In this document: one piece after another, positions 56,053 through 64,000 of the stretch
Layout: every line of letters begins with the position of its first letter
Numbering within the stretch: the stretch's first letter is position 1
NCBI RefSeq assembly: GCF_016612545.1
Contig: NZ_JAENRY010000039.1
Coordinates: 1-64,000, forward strand
DNA length: 64,000 nt
From: Streptomyces sp. MBT65
Lineage (GTDB): Bacteria > Actinomycetota > Actinomycetes > Streptomycetales > Streptomycetaceae
Direction of reading: 5' to 3'
Notes under the pieces: model-generated
Databases searched by the model: none
Told to the model about the DNA's origin: nothing
The model's input: only the letters and a program-made list of their open reading frames with translations
Program-made: the position numbers and the translations under genes

Positions 56053-57279
56053 TCAGCGGGGTCCCTGCTTCAGGAACAGCGCCAGCCCGGTCAGGAGCCG
56101 GTCGACGTCGTCCGTGCCGGTGTAGGGCGCGAGGCCGATGCGCAGGCCGCCCGAGTCGCCCAGGCCGAGGTGCCGGGAGGCCTCGATGGCGTAGAAGGAG
56201 CCGGAGGGCGCGTACACGTCGCGTTCCGCCAGGAAGCGGGAGGCGTCCTGGGTGCCCTGCGCGCCGAAGGTCTCGTCGAGGGTCAGGAGCACGGTCGGTG
56301 TCCGTTCGGCCGCCCTCGAGTGGACGGTGATCCCGTCCAGCGCGGCGAGCCCTTGGTCGATGCGCGTCCGCAGGGTCTCCTCGTGCCGGTGGAGTGCGGC
56401 CAGGCTCGTGGTCAGACGCTCACGGCGGCTGCCGACGGCATCCGTGTCGAGGCCCGCGAGGACGTCGACCGCGGTGGCCGTACCGGCGAGCAACTCGTAG
56501 GGCAGCGTGCCGAGTTCGAAGCGTTCGGGTACCTCGTCGGAGGACGGCAGGAGCTTGTCCGGCCGCAGGGTGGCGAGGAGTTCGGGCCGGGCGGCGAGGA
56601 CGCCGTGGTGCGGGCCGAGGAACTTGTACGGGGAGCACACGAAGAAGTCCGCGCCGAGCGCGCCGAGGTCGACCAGGGCGTGCGCGGTGTAGTGGACGCC
56701 GTCGACGTGGACCAGGGCACCCGCCTCATGAGCCAGGCGGGCCAGCTCGGCGATCGCGGGCCGGGTGCCGATCAGGTTGGAGGCGGCGGTCACGGCGACC
56801 AGCCGGGTGCGGTCGGACAGGACGGCGCGGAGGTGCTCCGGGGTCAGTTCGCCGGTCGCGGGGTCGAAGTCCGCCCAGCGGACGGTGGCGCCGACCCGCG
56901 CGGCCGCCTGGACCCAGGGGCGGATGTTGGCGTCGTGGTCGAGGCGCGTGACGACGACCTCGTCGCCGGGCGACCAGGTCGCGGCGAGGGTGCGGGAGAA
57001 GTCGTAGGTGAGCTGGGTGGCGCTGCGGCCGAAGACGATGCCCGAGGGGTCCGCCCCCAGGAGGTCGGCCATGGCCGCACGGGACCGGGTCACGATGGCG
57101 TCGGCGTTGCGCTCCCCCGCGGTGATCCGGCCGCGGTTGGAGAGGGGGTTCGCGAGCGCCTGGGTGATGGCCTCGATGACCGGCCGGGGCGTCTGGGTGC
57201 CGCCGGGGCCGTCGAAGTGGGCGGCGCCGCCGCTCAGGGCGGGAAACAGGGCGCGCAGGGCGGTGAGGTCGTAGGCCAC
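56053..57279 (-). CDS. Cysteine desulfurase-like class V aminotransferase
   Basis: A 408-residue PLP enzyme of the class V group, close to the 'cysteine desulfurase-like' (TIGR01976) set. Landmarks are the N-terminal FDGPGGTQTPRPVIEAI, the PLP-contacting LVHVDGVHYTAH (Asp) and the lysine segment FFVCSPYKFLGPHHG. I do not see the usual catalytic Cys loop of IscS/SufS, so sulfur transfer is doubtful and a lyase or transaminase role is equally possible. GTG 57279 with AGGAGCT upstream is a firm start. It lies 186 bases downstream in position from the isomerase operon start and reads the same way. Confidence 0.85.
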   Translation of the reverse strand: MAYDLTALRALFPALSGGAAHFDGPGGTQTPRPVIEAITQALANPLSNRGRITAGERNADAIVTRSRAAMADLLGADPSGIVFGRSATQLTYDFSRTLAATWSPGDEVVVTRLDHDANIRPWVQAAARVGATVRWADFDPATGELTPEHLRAVLSDRTRLVAVTAASNLIGTRPAIAELARLAHEAGALVHVDGVHYTAHALVDLGALGADFFVCSPYKFLGPHHGVLAARPELLATLRPDKLLPSSDEVPERFELGTLPYELLAGTATAVDVLAGLDTDAVGSRRERLTTSLAALHRHEETLRTRIDQGLAALDGITVHSRAAERTPTVLLTLDETFGAQGTQDASRFLAERDVYAPSGSFYAIEASRHLGLGDSGGLRIGLAPYTGTDDVDRLLTGLALFLKQGPR

Positions 57280-57412
57280 GGAAGTGAGCTCCTGTCGGTG
57301 CCGTGTGCGGGCTCTGGGGCCCCGGGTGTCCAGGACGATCATCGGACATCGACACGCGGACGGACAGGGACCCCGGGTGGTCGGAGGCAACCTGGAGTGC
57401 TCCGCGGGTGGC

Positions 57413-58210
57413 TCAGCGTCCCGTTCGGCGCGGGAGCAGTCCGATCTCCTGCGCCCGCAGCACCGTGCTCACCCGATCGCGCGTGCCCAGCTTCCGGTAC
57501 AGGCTCTCCACGTGCTTGTGGACCGTGCGGACGGAGATGCCCAGGCGGTGGGCGATGGCCGCGGCCGTGAGGGCGTCGGCGAGCAGGAGGAGGACGGTGG
57601 TCTGGCGCGGAGTGAGCCGCGAGTCGGCCGGCGGCTCCGGTGCCTCGGGCGTGGCCGCGCGCCAGCGTTCGAGGAGTTGGCGCTGCTGTTCCACACCGGC
57701 CAGCAGGGGTTGCAGTTGCTCGGCGGCCCGGACGTGGTCCTCGGTGAAGTCGGCACCGGCGCGGTAGACGAGGCAGCCGGTGACCGGGGTGCTCGTGCCC
57801 GGCAGGGGGATCGCCAGGACGTGGTCGGCGTCCATCAAGCGGCTGATCGTGCCCGCGGTCCGGCTGTGCGTCCAGCCCCGGCCGGCCATCCGGTGGGCGG
57901 TCCCGGGTCGGCGGACGGCACCGGCCCTGGCGTAGTGGTCCGCGAAGGGGTAGCCCCGGCGCAGCACCGCCATCCCCTCGTCCCCGATGTCGTCGATCCG
58001 CCCGAAGTGCGCCTCGGCGGCGGGCGAGAGCCCCATCGACCCGGTCCGGTCCGTCCACTCGCCGAGTTTGTAGATCAGCGCCTCGCCGCCGCACAGGCCG
58101 GGGAGGGCCGCGGCGACCATCGGCCACAGCCGCTCGGGTTCCCGTTCGTGCAGAGCCGCCACCGCCACGGCCAGCATGCGTTCGTACGCCCCGGCCGACC
58201 CGCCCGCCAT
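57413..58210 (-). CDS. LuxR family transcriptional regulator
   Basis: A 265-residue regulator. The first 170 residues form a sensor-like domain, possibly GAF-type (VLAIPLPGTSTPVTGCLVYRAGADFTEDHVRAAEQLQPLLAG). The C-terminus is a clear LuxR helix-turn-helix (LTPRQTTVLLLLADALTAAAIAHRLGISVRTVHKHVESLYRKLG). There is no receiver domain. It may regulate the PLP enzyme downstream on the same strand, 133 bases away. A small palindrome ACGTAC-CCAT-GTACGT at 58242-58257 lies in front of it. Confidence 0.88.
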   Translation of the reverse strand: MAGGSAGAYERMLAVAVAALHEREPERLWPMVAAALPGLCGGEALIYKLGEWTDRTGSMGLSPAAEAHFGRIDDIGDEGMAVLRRGYPFADHYARAGAVRRPGTAHRMAGRGWTHSRTAGTISRLMDADHVLAIPLPGTSTPVTGCLVYRAGADFTEDHVRAAEQLQPLLAGVEQQRQLLERWRAATPEAPEPPADSRLTPRQTTVLLLLADALTAAAIAHRLGISVRTVHKHVESLYRKLGTRDRVSTVLRAQEIGLLPRRTGR

Positions 58211-58395
58211 ACGCCCTCACGATCCCGCGTGTGTCACGTCCACGTACCCATGTACGTACTTCTCCCCATAGCACCACGGACGCCGCGCCGGGCAAACTGC
58301 ACAGCGTTCCGGCACTGCCTCGACCGTAGGGATCAAGGGAGTTGACGGTACGGATCCGCCTGCGCGGGGGACAGGCGGATTTCGGTCGTCCCGGG

Positions 58396-58890
58396 TCAGG
58401 GACCCGTGACGGGAAACAGCAGGCAGCTGCTCGTGGCGTGCGCGAGCAGCCGGTCCTTCTCGTCGAGCAGCTCGGCCTGCGCGAGGGCGGTGCGCCGTCC
58501 GCCGTTCAGGACGGTGCCGACGGCGCGGATCCGGCCGGTGTCGGCCGTGACCGGCCGCAGGAACTTCACGCTCAGATCGAGCGACGTGTATCCCATGCCC
58601 TGCGGAAGCGTGGACTGCACCGCGCACCCGGCCGCGGAGTCGAGCAGGGTGGCGTAGACCCCGCCGTGCACGCTGCCGATGGGGTTGTAGTGCTCCTCCC
58701 CCGGTATCAGGGAGAACACCGCGCGCCCGTGTTCCACCTCGTCGAGGGTGAAGTTCACGGTGGCCCCGATGGGCGGCGCGGGCAGGCGTCCGGCCATCAG
58801 TTCCCGCAGGAATTCAAGACCTGTGGACCGTCCTACGGCGGCCGCCGAGACCTCCGGGTCCTCCCACTCGTACGTACGTGACCGTCCCAT
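58396..58890 (-). CDS. PaaI-type hotdog-fold thioesterase
   Basis: A 164-residue hotdog-fold protein. The N-terminal extension is followed by the PaaI signature (YNPIGSVHGGVYATLLDSAAGCAV), with the catalytic acid at the end of the HGG helix, and YTSLDLSVKFLRPV. Such enzymes hydrolyse acyl- or aryl-CoA thioesters. It is divergent from an HxlR regulator by 93 bases with two palindromes in between, so it is probably under its control. Substrate not inferable. Confidence 0.88.
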   Translation of the reverse strand: MGRSRTYEWEDPEVSAAAVGRSTGLEFLRELMAGRLPAPPIGATVNFTLDEVEHGRAVFSLIPGEEHYNPIGSVHGGVYATLLDSAAGCAVQSTLPQGMGYTSLDLSVKFLRPVTADTGRIRAVGTVLNGGRRTALAQAELLDEKDRLLAHATSSCLLFPVTGP

Positions 58891-58911
58891 GCGGCGCTAC
58901 CTCCCAGGCTG

Positions 58912-58960
58912 GCTTCTTGAAAAGAAGCTAGATGGACTCGCAGCTGACTGTCAATGACAG
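58912..58960. promoter_or_regulatory. Two palindromes between thioesterase and HxlR genes
   Basis: GCTTCTT-GAA-AAGAAGC (58912-58928) and CTGTCA-A-TGACAG (58948-58960) are perfect inverted repeats in the 93-base divergent gap, 36 bases apart start to start. They are candidate HxlR operators and bracket the likely promoters. Confidence 0.65.
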
Positions 58961-58983
58961 AGCCAGGTGGTTAGGGTGGCGGC

Positions 58984-59466
58984 ATGGAATGGCTCGACGT
59001 GAGCACGGAGAACTGTCCGGTCCAGAGCACGCTCGATCTCGTCGGCGAGAAGTGGACCCTGCTGATCCTTCGGGACGCGTTCATCAGGGTCCGTCGCTTC
59101 GACGACTTCCGGCGCCATATCGGGCTCTCGGACGCGGTGCTGTCCGACCGGCTGCGCAAGCTGGTCGCGGCGGGCATCCTGACGACCGTGCCCTACCAGC
59201 AGGCGGGGAGCCGCACGCGCCACGAGTACCGGCTGACGGGCAAGGGCCGCGATCTGTGGCCGATCCTCATGGCCCTGCGGCAGTGGGGCGAGACGCACGC
59301 GGCCGACCCCGAGGGCCAGGTCCTGGACGTCCGGCACACCGAGTGCGGCGCGCCGGTGCGGGTGGTGGTGGAGTGCGACGGACCGCACGGCGCACTCGCA
59401 CCGACCGAGGTGACAGCCGTTCCCGGACCGGCGGCCCGTCCCGTACGAAGTCCGCTACCGCAGTGA
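58984..59466 (+). CDS. HxlR family regulator
   Basis: A 160-residue winged-helix regulator with the HxlR hallmarks: a conserved Cys near the start (TENCPVQSTLDLVGEKWTLLILRDAF), the recognition region GLSDAVLSDRLRKLVAAGIL and the wing YRLTGKGRDLWPILMALRQWG. It has a C-terminal tail of about 40 residues beyond the core domain. Some HxlR proteins sense quinones or aldehydes through the Cys. It is divergent from the thioesterase gene. Its last 12 bases overlap the end of the convergent GH92 gene. Confidence 0.92.
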   Translation: MEWLDVSTENCPVQSTLDLVGEKWTLLILRDAFIRVRRFDDFRRHIGLSDAVLSDRLRKLVAAGILTTVPYQQAGSRTRHEYRLTGKGRDLWPILMALRQWGETHAADPEGQVLDVRHTECGAPVRVVVECDGPHGALAPTEVTAVPGPAARPVRSPLPQ

Positions 59467-61515
59467 GTGCCTGGGCGACGCGGCACCGACAGTGAGCGAG
59501 GTGCCGTCGCCCCGGTGGACGGTGGCGGTGGTGAACAGGGGTGCGGTGCGGGTGAGTTGGGCGCTGCCGGGCACCTCGGGGTACAGGCCCAGGCTCGCCC
59601 ACACCGCCCAGGACGACATGGCACCGAGATCGTCGTTGCCGACGAGTCCGCCGGGCGCGTCGGTGAACAGCTTGGCCAGCGCGCGGTGGACGACGGCCTC
59701 GGCGCGTTCGGTGTGGCCGACGTGGGTGTACGCCCAAGGGGTCCCGAACGAGGGCTCGTTGCCGAGGTAGGCATAGGGCTCCGAGGCGCCCGCGTTGAGG
59801 CTGCTGAAGAAGGTGTCGAGGCGGGCGGTGACAGCGGCGTCGCCGCCCATGGCCGCGAACAGCCCCGGCAGGTCCTGCGGAACCATCCAGGTGTACTGGG
59901 CGGCGTTGCCCTCCACGTACTCCGTCTTCTGCGCCGGGGTGAAGGCCGGCCAGGTGCCGTCGGCGGCACGGGGCTGGATGTATCCGGTGGCGGGGTTGAA
60001 GAGGTTGCGCCAGTTCCCGGAGGACCGCAGCAGGGTGTCGTACGTGGTCAAGTCGCCGAGCCGGTGGGCGAGTTGGGCGAGCGCGTAGTCGGCGACGGCG
60101 TACTCGAGGGTGGTGGAGACCGAACCCCACACCCCCTTGGTGCCGGCGGGGACGTAGCCGAGGGTGTCGTACTGCTGGTGTCCCGGGCGCTGGCGGTTGT
60201 CCTGGCGGTCCGCGAGGGCCGTGCGCAGCAGGGTGGTGGCATCGAAGTCGGTGCCGCCGAAGGCGTGGATCGCGGACGCGATGGCGGGCAGCGGGTCGCC
60301 GACCATGACGCCGCTGCCGCCGTTCGCGAGGGTCCAGCGGTCGAAGTACCCTGCCTGGAGGCCCTGGTTGAGGACGGACTGCGCGATGTCGGAGGCCTCG
60401 CGCGGGGCGAGCAGCGCCAGCAGTTGGACCTGGCAGCGGTAGACGTCCCAGCCGGAGAAGTCGGCGTACTGGACGTGCCCGGCGCGGGTGCGGTGGACCA
60501 GCCCGTCCATGCCGGTGTAGCGGCCGTCGGTGTCGCTGAACACGCTGGGGTGCAGGAGGGCGTGGTAGAGGGCGGTGTAGAAGACCCGGCGCTGGGTGTC
60601 CGTGCCGCCGCCGACGGTGACGCGGTTCAGCCACTGGTTCCAGTCGGCGCGCACGGCCTGCCGGAGGGTGTCGTACGACCGCGCCTTCTGCTCGGTGAGC
60701 GCGTTGCGGCGGGCGCCGTCGACATCGACGAAGGAGATGCCGACCCGTGCGGTCACCGTACGGACCCCGGGGGCGAAGGTGACCATGGCCGCGCCGGCTT
60801 TCCCGTCCGGGTGGGCGGACTTGGCGAAGGGCTGGTCGAAGGTGGCGTGGAAGTAGAGCCGGTAGCGGTTCTTGGACTTGCAGAAGGCGCCGCTGTCGCT
60901 GTACCCGGACAGGGTGTCGGTCCCGATGTCGACCGATCCGGTCGCCGCGGTGAACGCCTTGGCCGCGTCGATGCTCACCGCGGCGGGGCGGGTGTCGCTC
61001 GCCGGGTAGGTGAAGCGGGCGATGCCCGAGCGCTGGGTGGTGGTGAGGTCGGTACCGATGCCGTTGTCGAAGGTGACGTGGTAACTGCCGGGCGCAGCCT
61101 GTTCGTTGGCGTGCGAGAACGTGGCGTACGCTGGCGGTGCGGTCTCCTGCGTGGGCATGAAGGGGACGTTGCCGTAGGCGGCGCAGCCTGCTCCGGAGAT
61201 GTGCGCGAGGCCGAAGCCGCGGATGCGGTTGTCGCCGTAGGAGTAGCCGCCGTGCTGGTAGGTCACCGTGTCGGGGCTCCACTGCATCCCGCCGAGCGGT
61301 GCCGAGGCCCCCGGGAAGGTGTTGCCCGCGCCGCCGCCGTGGCCGAAGTCGGGGCCGCCTGGGGCGGTGCCGACGAACGGGTTGACGTACCGCGCGAGAT
61401 CGTCGACGGCCCGGGGGCGGGGCGTGCCGTCGGCCCGGACCGGGGCGGCGGCGGCCGTTCCGGACGCCACGAGCACCGAGGCCGCCAGTACGGCCCGAAG
61501 CAGGGGAAGTCGCAC
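59455..61515 (-). CDS. Secreted GH92 alpha-mannosidase
   Basis: A 686-residue exported glycosidase. The signal peptide (LPLLRAVLAASVLVASGTAAAA) is followed by a family opening (YVNPFVGTAPGGPDFGHGGGAGNTFPGA). An (alpha/alpha)6 barrel carries YADFSGWDVYRCQ, GNEPSFGTPWAYTHVG and the calcium/catalytic acid segment LVGNDDLGAMSSWAVWASLGLYP. GH92 enzymes are calcium-dependent exo-alpha-mannosidases, often acting on N-glycans. The two adjacent GTGs at 61518 and 61515 follow GGAG; 61515 has the better spacing. It complements the intracellular GH38 and the big GH2, pointing to a mannose-containing glycan. Confidence 0.92.
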   Translation of the reverse strand: MRLPLLRAVLAASVLVASGTAAAAPVRADGTPRPRAVDDLARYVNPFVGTAPGGPDFGHGGGAGNTFPGASAPLGGMQWSPDTVTYQHGGYSYGDNRIRGFGLAHISGAGCAAYGNVPFMPTQETAPPAYATFSHANEQAAPGSYHVTFDNGIGTDLTTTQRSGIARFTYPASDTRPAAVSIDAAKAFTAATGSVDIGTDTLSGYSDSGAFCKSKNRYRLYFHATFDQPFAKSAHPDGKAGAAMVTFAPGVRTVTARVGISFVDVDGARRNALTEQKARSYDTLRQAVRADWNQWLNRVTVGGGTDTQRRVFYTALYHALLHPSVFSDTDGRYTGMDGLVHRTRAGHVQYADFSGWDVYRCQVQLLALLAPREASDIAQSVLNQGLQAGYFDRWTLANGGSGVMVGDPLPAIASAIHAFGGTDFDATTLLRTALADRQDNRQRPGHQQYDTLGYVPAGTKGVWGSVSTTLEYAVADYALAQLAHRLGDLTTYDTLLRSSGNWRNLFNPATGYIQPRAADGTWPAFTPAQKTEYVEGNAAQYTWMVPQDLPGLFAAMGGDAAVTARLDTFFSSLNAGASEPYAYLGNEPSFGTPWAYTHVGHTERAEAVVHRALAKLFTDAPGGLVGNDDLGAMSSWAVWASLGLYPEVPGSAQLTRTAPLFTTATVHRGDGTSLTVGAASPRHSLR

Positions 61516-61721
61516 CACGTTTCTCCAGCCAGTCAGGGGACCCGCCGCCGCGCGGCGCCGGACCGCGAGTGTCCCCAACGCGGCTCCGGCTCCCCGGCCG
61601 CCACACCCGGCCGGCCGCGAGGACCAGCCGGTCGGGTCAGCACTCCCCCGCCTGTCGCAAAGGCGGGGACCGGGAGAGAAAGCAGGTGCGGACCGTGGGC
61701 GAATGATGATGGGGTGACCCG
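61516..61721. other. Divergent spacer with small hairpin
   Basis: This 206-base gap lies between the GH92 and APH-like starts. An 8-base inverted repeat (CCCCGCCT 61646-61653, AGGCGGGG 61661-61668) is the only structure seen. It may be a regulatory site for either gene. Confidence 0.35.
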
Positions 61722-62684
61722 GTGACAGCTCACGACGAGACGCGGGCCCTACGACCGCTGACCCTGGCCTGGGTGAATCGGCAGCTCGGCCCGGGCGAAC
61801 GGATCGTCGGCACCGAGGCGCTGCACGGCGGTATCACCGCCGAGATGCGGCGGCTGACCGTCGCCGCACCGGACGGGGGCACCCGTGCCCTGGTCCTGCG
61901 CAGCTTCGTCGACCCGTACTTCGTGGAGCACGCCGGGGATCTGCTGAACCGCGAGGCCGATGCCCTCGCCCAGCTCGCGGAGACCGACGTACCGGCTCCA
62001 GGACCGGTCGCGATGGATCCGTCCGGCGCGCACTGCGAGTACCCCTCACTCCTCATGACCCATCTGCCGGGCCGGACGGTCTTCACCGACGAGGGTCTTC
62101 AGGCGCGTGTCCCGCTCCTCGCCCGGCAACTCGTGGCGATCCACGCGCTCGACCCCGTCGACCGGCCCGAGCACTACCAGGCGTGGACGACCGCCGACGC
62201 CGTCGTCCCGGCGCAGGGGGCCGACAAGGCGGCGTGGGCCGCGGCCATCGACGTGATCCGCAAACCCGCGCCGCCCTTCGAAGGCCGGTTCATGCACCGG
62301 GACTTCCACCCCGGCAACGTGCTGTTCGACGTGCCGTCCGACGGCTCGGCGGGGCTCCGTATCACCGGGGTCGTCGACTGGGTGCAGAACTCATGGGGGC
62401 CGGCGGACCTCGACGTGGCGCACTGCTCCACCAACCTCGCGCTGCTGCACGGTCCGGCCTGGGGTCTGCGGTTCGCCGAGGCGTACGAGGAGGCCGGCGG
62501 GGTTCTGGCGTCGGCGTCGGGCGAGCGGCTGTACTGGCTGCTGTTGGACGCGCTGGCATTCGCCGGGGAGGTGGGACCCGTGGTGCGGCCATGGCAGGAG
62601 GCGGGGAGGGTGGAGCTGACGACGCGGGCCGTGGAGGAGCGGCTGGACGCCTATGTCATCTCCCTTGTGGACGCGTTGAGTTGA
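61722..62684 (+). CDS. Aminoglycoside phosphotransferase (APH) family protein
   Basis: A 320-residue small-molecule kinase-like protein. The nucleotide-positioning strand (LVLRSFVDPYF) and the catalytic loop with Brenner's motif (FMHRDFHPGNVLF, catalytic Asp) are present, and the metal-binding Asp is in ITGVVDWVQNSWGPADLDVAH. This fold phosphorylates aminoglycosides, choline, homoserine and others, and most genomic copies are not resistance genes. The start is the GTG at 61722. No partner gene indicates its substrate. Confidence 0.88.
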   Translation: MTAHDETRALRPLTLAWVNRQLGPGERIVGTEALHGGITAEMRRLTVAAPDGGTRALVLRSFVDPYFVEHAGDLLNREADALAQLAETDVPAPGPVAMDPSGAHCEYPSLLMTHLPGRTVFTDEGLQARVPLLARQLVAIHALDPVDRPEHYQAWTTADAVVPAQGADKAAWAAAIDVIRKPAPPFEGRFMHRDFHPGNVLFDVPSDGSAGLRITGVVDWVQNSWGPADLDVAHCSTNLALLHGPAWGLRFAEAYEEAGGVLASASGERLYWLLLDALAFAGEVGPVVRPWQEAGRVELTTRAVEERLDAYVISLVDALS

Positions 62685-62820
62685 GCCCGCCCGATGCCGG
62701 GCTTGACCGCACCGGGTACGAGGGGCGCGGCGGGGACGCTGACTGCCTTCTCCCGCAGCCGAGCGCCTTCCGCCGGTTCGCCCGTCGGCGTTCAATCGCT
62801 GCTCAGTACTCCTCCGCTGC

Positions 62821-63978
62821 TCAACGCTCCTCGACACCCCGGACGATTCGGCTGATGCGGTCGACCAACTCCGGTGCCCGCTCGGACTGTTCGTCGAGCC
62901 ACTCGCCGAGGCGCTCCTCGACGGCCTCGGCGACACAGATCCGCACCTCGGCGTTGCCCAGCAACTCGCGTGTGGCGCCGAGGAATTCAGGGTGGTCGAG
63001 CTTCACCGACACGACCGCCGTGAGCCCCTCGACGAACCGGTCGGCGCGGGCACCGAGGTCGGACCCGGCCCGCAGTCGTTCCCGCGCGAACGCGGTGACC
63101 GCGGCCACCACTCCGTCGCGCAGGCCGTCCACGTGCGAGCCTCCCTCGCGCGTGGCCCGGCTGTTGGCGAAGCCGCGTATCCGCGTCTCGTCGAAGCCTC
63201 GCCACAGCAGGGCCACCTCCATGGTCCCGGCCATTCTCGCGTCCTCCCACTCGAAGCCGAAGACGTCCGGCTCCAGCGCCGTGCCCGTCTCCGCGTAGAG
63301 GGCGGCCACGAAGTCCCGTACTCCGTCCGGGAATTGGAACAGCACCCGCCGGTGTCCGTACGCCGGGCGTTCGTCGGTCAGCGAGATCGCCAGACCCCGG
63401 TTGAGGAAGGCCAGTTGCCGGAAGCGCTCCGCCAGCACGGAGAACGAGCACCGGGTCGTCTCGAAGATCTCGGTGTCGGGCCAGAAAGAGACGGTCGTCC
63501 CGCTTCCGGTCGCCGAGCCCACAGTGACGGACGGGTCGACCTCGACACCACGCGCGTACTCCTTGACCCAGCGGGTTCCCGCGCCCCGCACTTCGGCCGT
63601 CAGCCGACTCGACAGGGCGTTGGCGACGAAGAGCCCCATGCCGAAGTCGGAGACGACCTCGGTGCGCCGGCCACCGGGCCTGGGACCGGCGTAGAAGCTG
63701 GTCAACTCCCTTTCGAGAGCCGGGGCGTCGGCCTCCACGTCCCCCGCCCCGTCGTCGGCGACCCGTACTCCGCCGTCGGACGTGAGCGTGACGTCGACGG
63801 AGTGTGCGCGGCCGTCCAGGACCTCGGTCACGGCCCGGTCGACGACATCCAACACGAGGTAGTGCAGGCCGCGTTGACCGGTCGATCCGACATACATGCC
63901 GGGCCGCTTCCGTATGGCTTCCCCGCCCTCCAGCACCTTGATGTGCGTGGCGTCGTACTCCATGCCCTCGGCACTCAC
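62821..63978 (-). CDS. GyrB-like protein without TOPRIM domain, ATPase site degenerate
   Basis: A 385-residue protein that aligns with the first half of DNA gyrase B: the ATP-binding GHKL domain (THIKVLEGGEAIRKRPGMYVGST) and the transducer domain (ARMAGTMEVALLWRGFDE, EGLTAVVSVKLDHPEFLG). The TOPRIM and tail domains are absent. Several key residues differ from gyrase. The catalytic Glu is Asp44 and the Mg-binding Asn is Arg48 (LDVVDRAVTEV), the lid is DFGMGLFVANALS instead of GLHGVG, and the transducer Q-T-K is A-T-R. ATP hydrolysis is therefore doubtful. It is unlikely to be a gyrase subunit; role unknown. Confidence 0.82.
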   Translation of the reverse strand: MSAEGMEYDATHIKVLEGGEAIRKRPGMYVGSTGQRGLHYLVLDVVDRAVTEVLDGRAHSVDVTLTSDGGVRVADDGAGDVEADAPALERELTSFYAGPRPGGRRTEVVSDFGMGLFVANALSSRLTAEVRGAGTRWVKEYARGVEVDPSVTVGSATGSGTTVSFWPDTEIFETTRCSFSVLAERFRQLAFLNRGLAISLTDERPAYGHRRVLFQFPDGVRDFVAALYAETGTALEPDVFGFEWEDARMAGTMEVALLWRGFDETRIRGFANSRATREGGSHVDGLRDGVVAAVTAFARERLRAGSDLGARADRFVEGLTAVVSVKLDHPEFLGATRELLGNAEVRICVAEAVEERLGEWLDEQSERAPELVDRISRIVRGVEER

Positions 63979-64000
63979 GAAGACCCCTCCCCTGGTGTTC

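Noticed and set aside
58868-58880. Repeat of ACGT units (TACGTACGTG) as an operator
   Set aside because: It lies within the first codons of the thioesterase gene and is explained by Val/Tyr/Arg coding.
61722-62684. Aminoglycoside resistance gene
   Set aside because: The APH fold is clear, but similar chromosomal genes have varied substrates and no resistance context is present.

Overview
The window reads as a piece of a Streptomyces (or close actinomycete) chromosome. Base composition is very high in G+C throughout. GTG starts, GTGA/ATGA stop-start overlaps, Tat signals, LacI/ROK/TetR/MarR/XRE regulators and an AfsR-like regulator are all typical of that genus. No rRNA, tRNA, CRISPR array, intact transposase or plasmid/phage module was seen. 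The gene mix (regulators, secreted glycosidases, exporters, many decayed genes) fits accessory DNA such as a chromosome arm.

Layout. 1-8 kb: a MarR regulator and MMPL exporter, a TetR regulator, an MPI-like protein, a Tat-exported FAD dehydrogenase, and an SDR divergent from an XRE/MmyB regulator. 8-15.7 kb: an expansin-like wall protein, an SMP-30 propeller, a second XRE regulator, a lipoprotein and an esterase, mixed with four gene remnants (a PucR-like scrap, a methyltransferase with its middle deleted, and the 3' parts of an MFS gene and a ROK gene joined head to head at a deletion scar). 16-26.3 kb: a compact sugar locus made of a LacI regulator, a double palindromic operator, an ABC binding protein, two permeases (no ATPase), a GH38 alpha-mannosidase and a GH2 beta-galactosidase, closed by a strong terminator. 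26.4-28.1 kb: a MOSC-reductase-ferredoxin fusion. 28.2-34 kb (minus strand): a De Ley-Doudoroff type galactose/galactonate operon (SDR dehydrogenase, GntR, dgoD, mutarotase-like protein, KDPG/KDPGal aldolase, PfkB kinase). Its dgoD carries a frameshift in a run of six G, and a truncated GH36 alpha-galactosidase lies at its head. 34-38 kb: a very large secreted GH2 enzyme with three discoidin domains.

38-51 kb: SRPBCC protein, DrrAB-type ABC exporter, AfsR-like regulator with MFS exporter, a two-component system, a small membrane protein with a TTA codon, and a MarR-MFS-isochorismatase-PEBP cluster. 51-56 kb: a second LacI regulator, a phytanoyl-CoA dioxygenase-like enzyme, a decayed Gfo/Idh gene and two sugar isomerases, preceded by an unrecognised 54-residue ORF. 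One 11-base motif occurs in front of both arms. 56-64 kb: a class V aminotransferase, LuxR regulator, thioesterase/HxlR pair, secreted GH92 alpha-mannosidase, APH-like kinase and a degenerate GyrB-like ATPase.

Together the GH38, GH2 (two), GH92 and GH36 genes, the transporter and the galactose catabolic operon suggest use of mannose- and galactose-containing glycans, for example glycoprotein N-glycans or plant polysaccharides; the exact substrate is inference. The number of broken genes in carbohydrate and regulator loci shows that parts of this programme are being lost.
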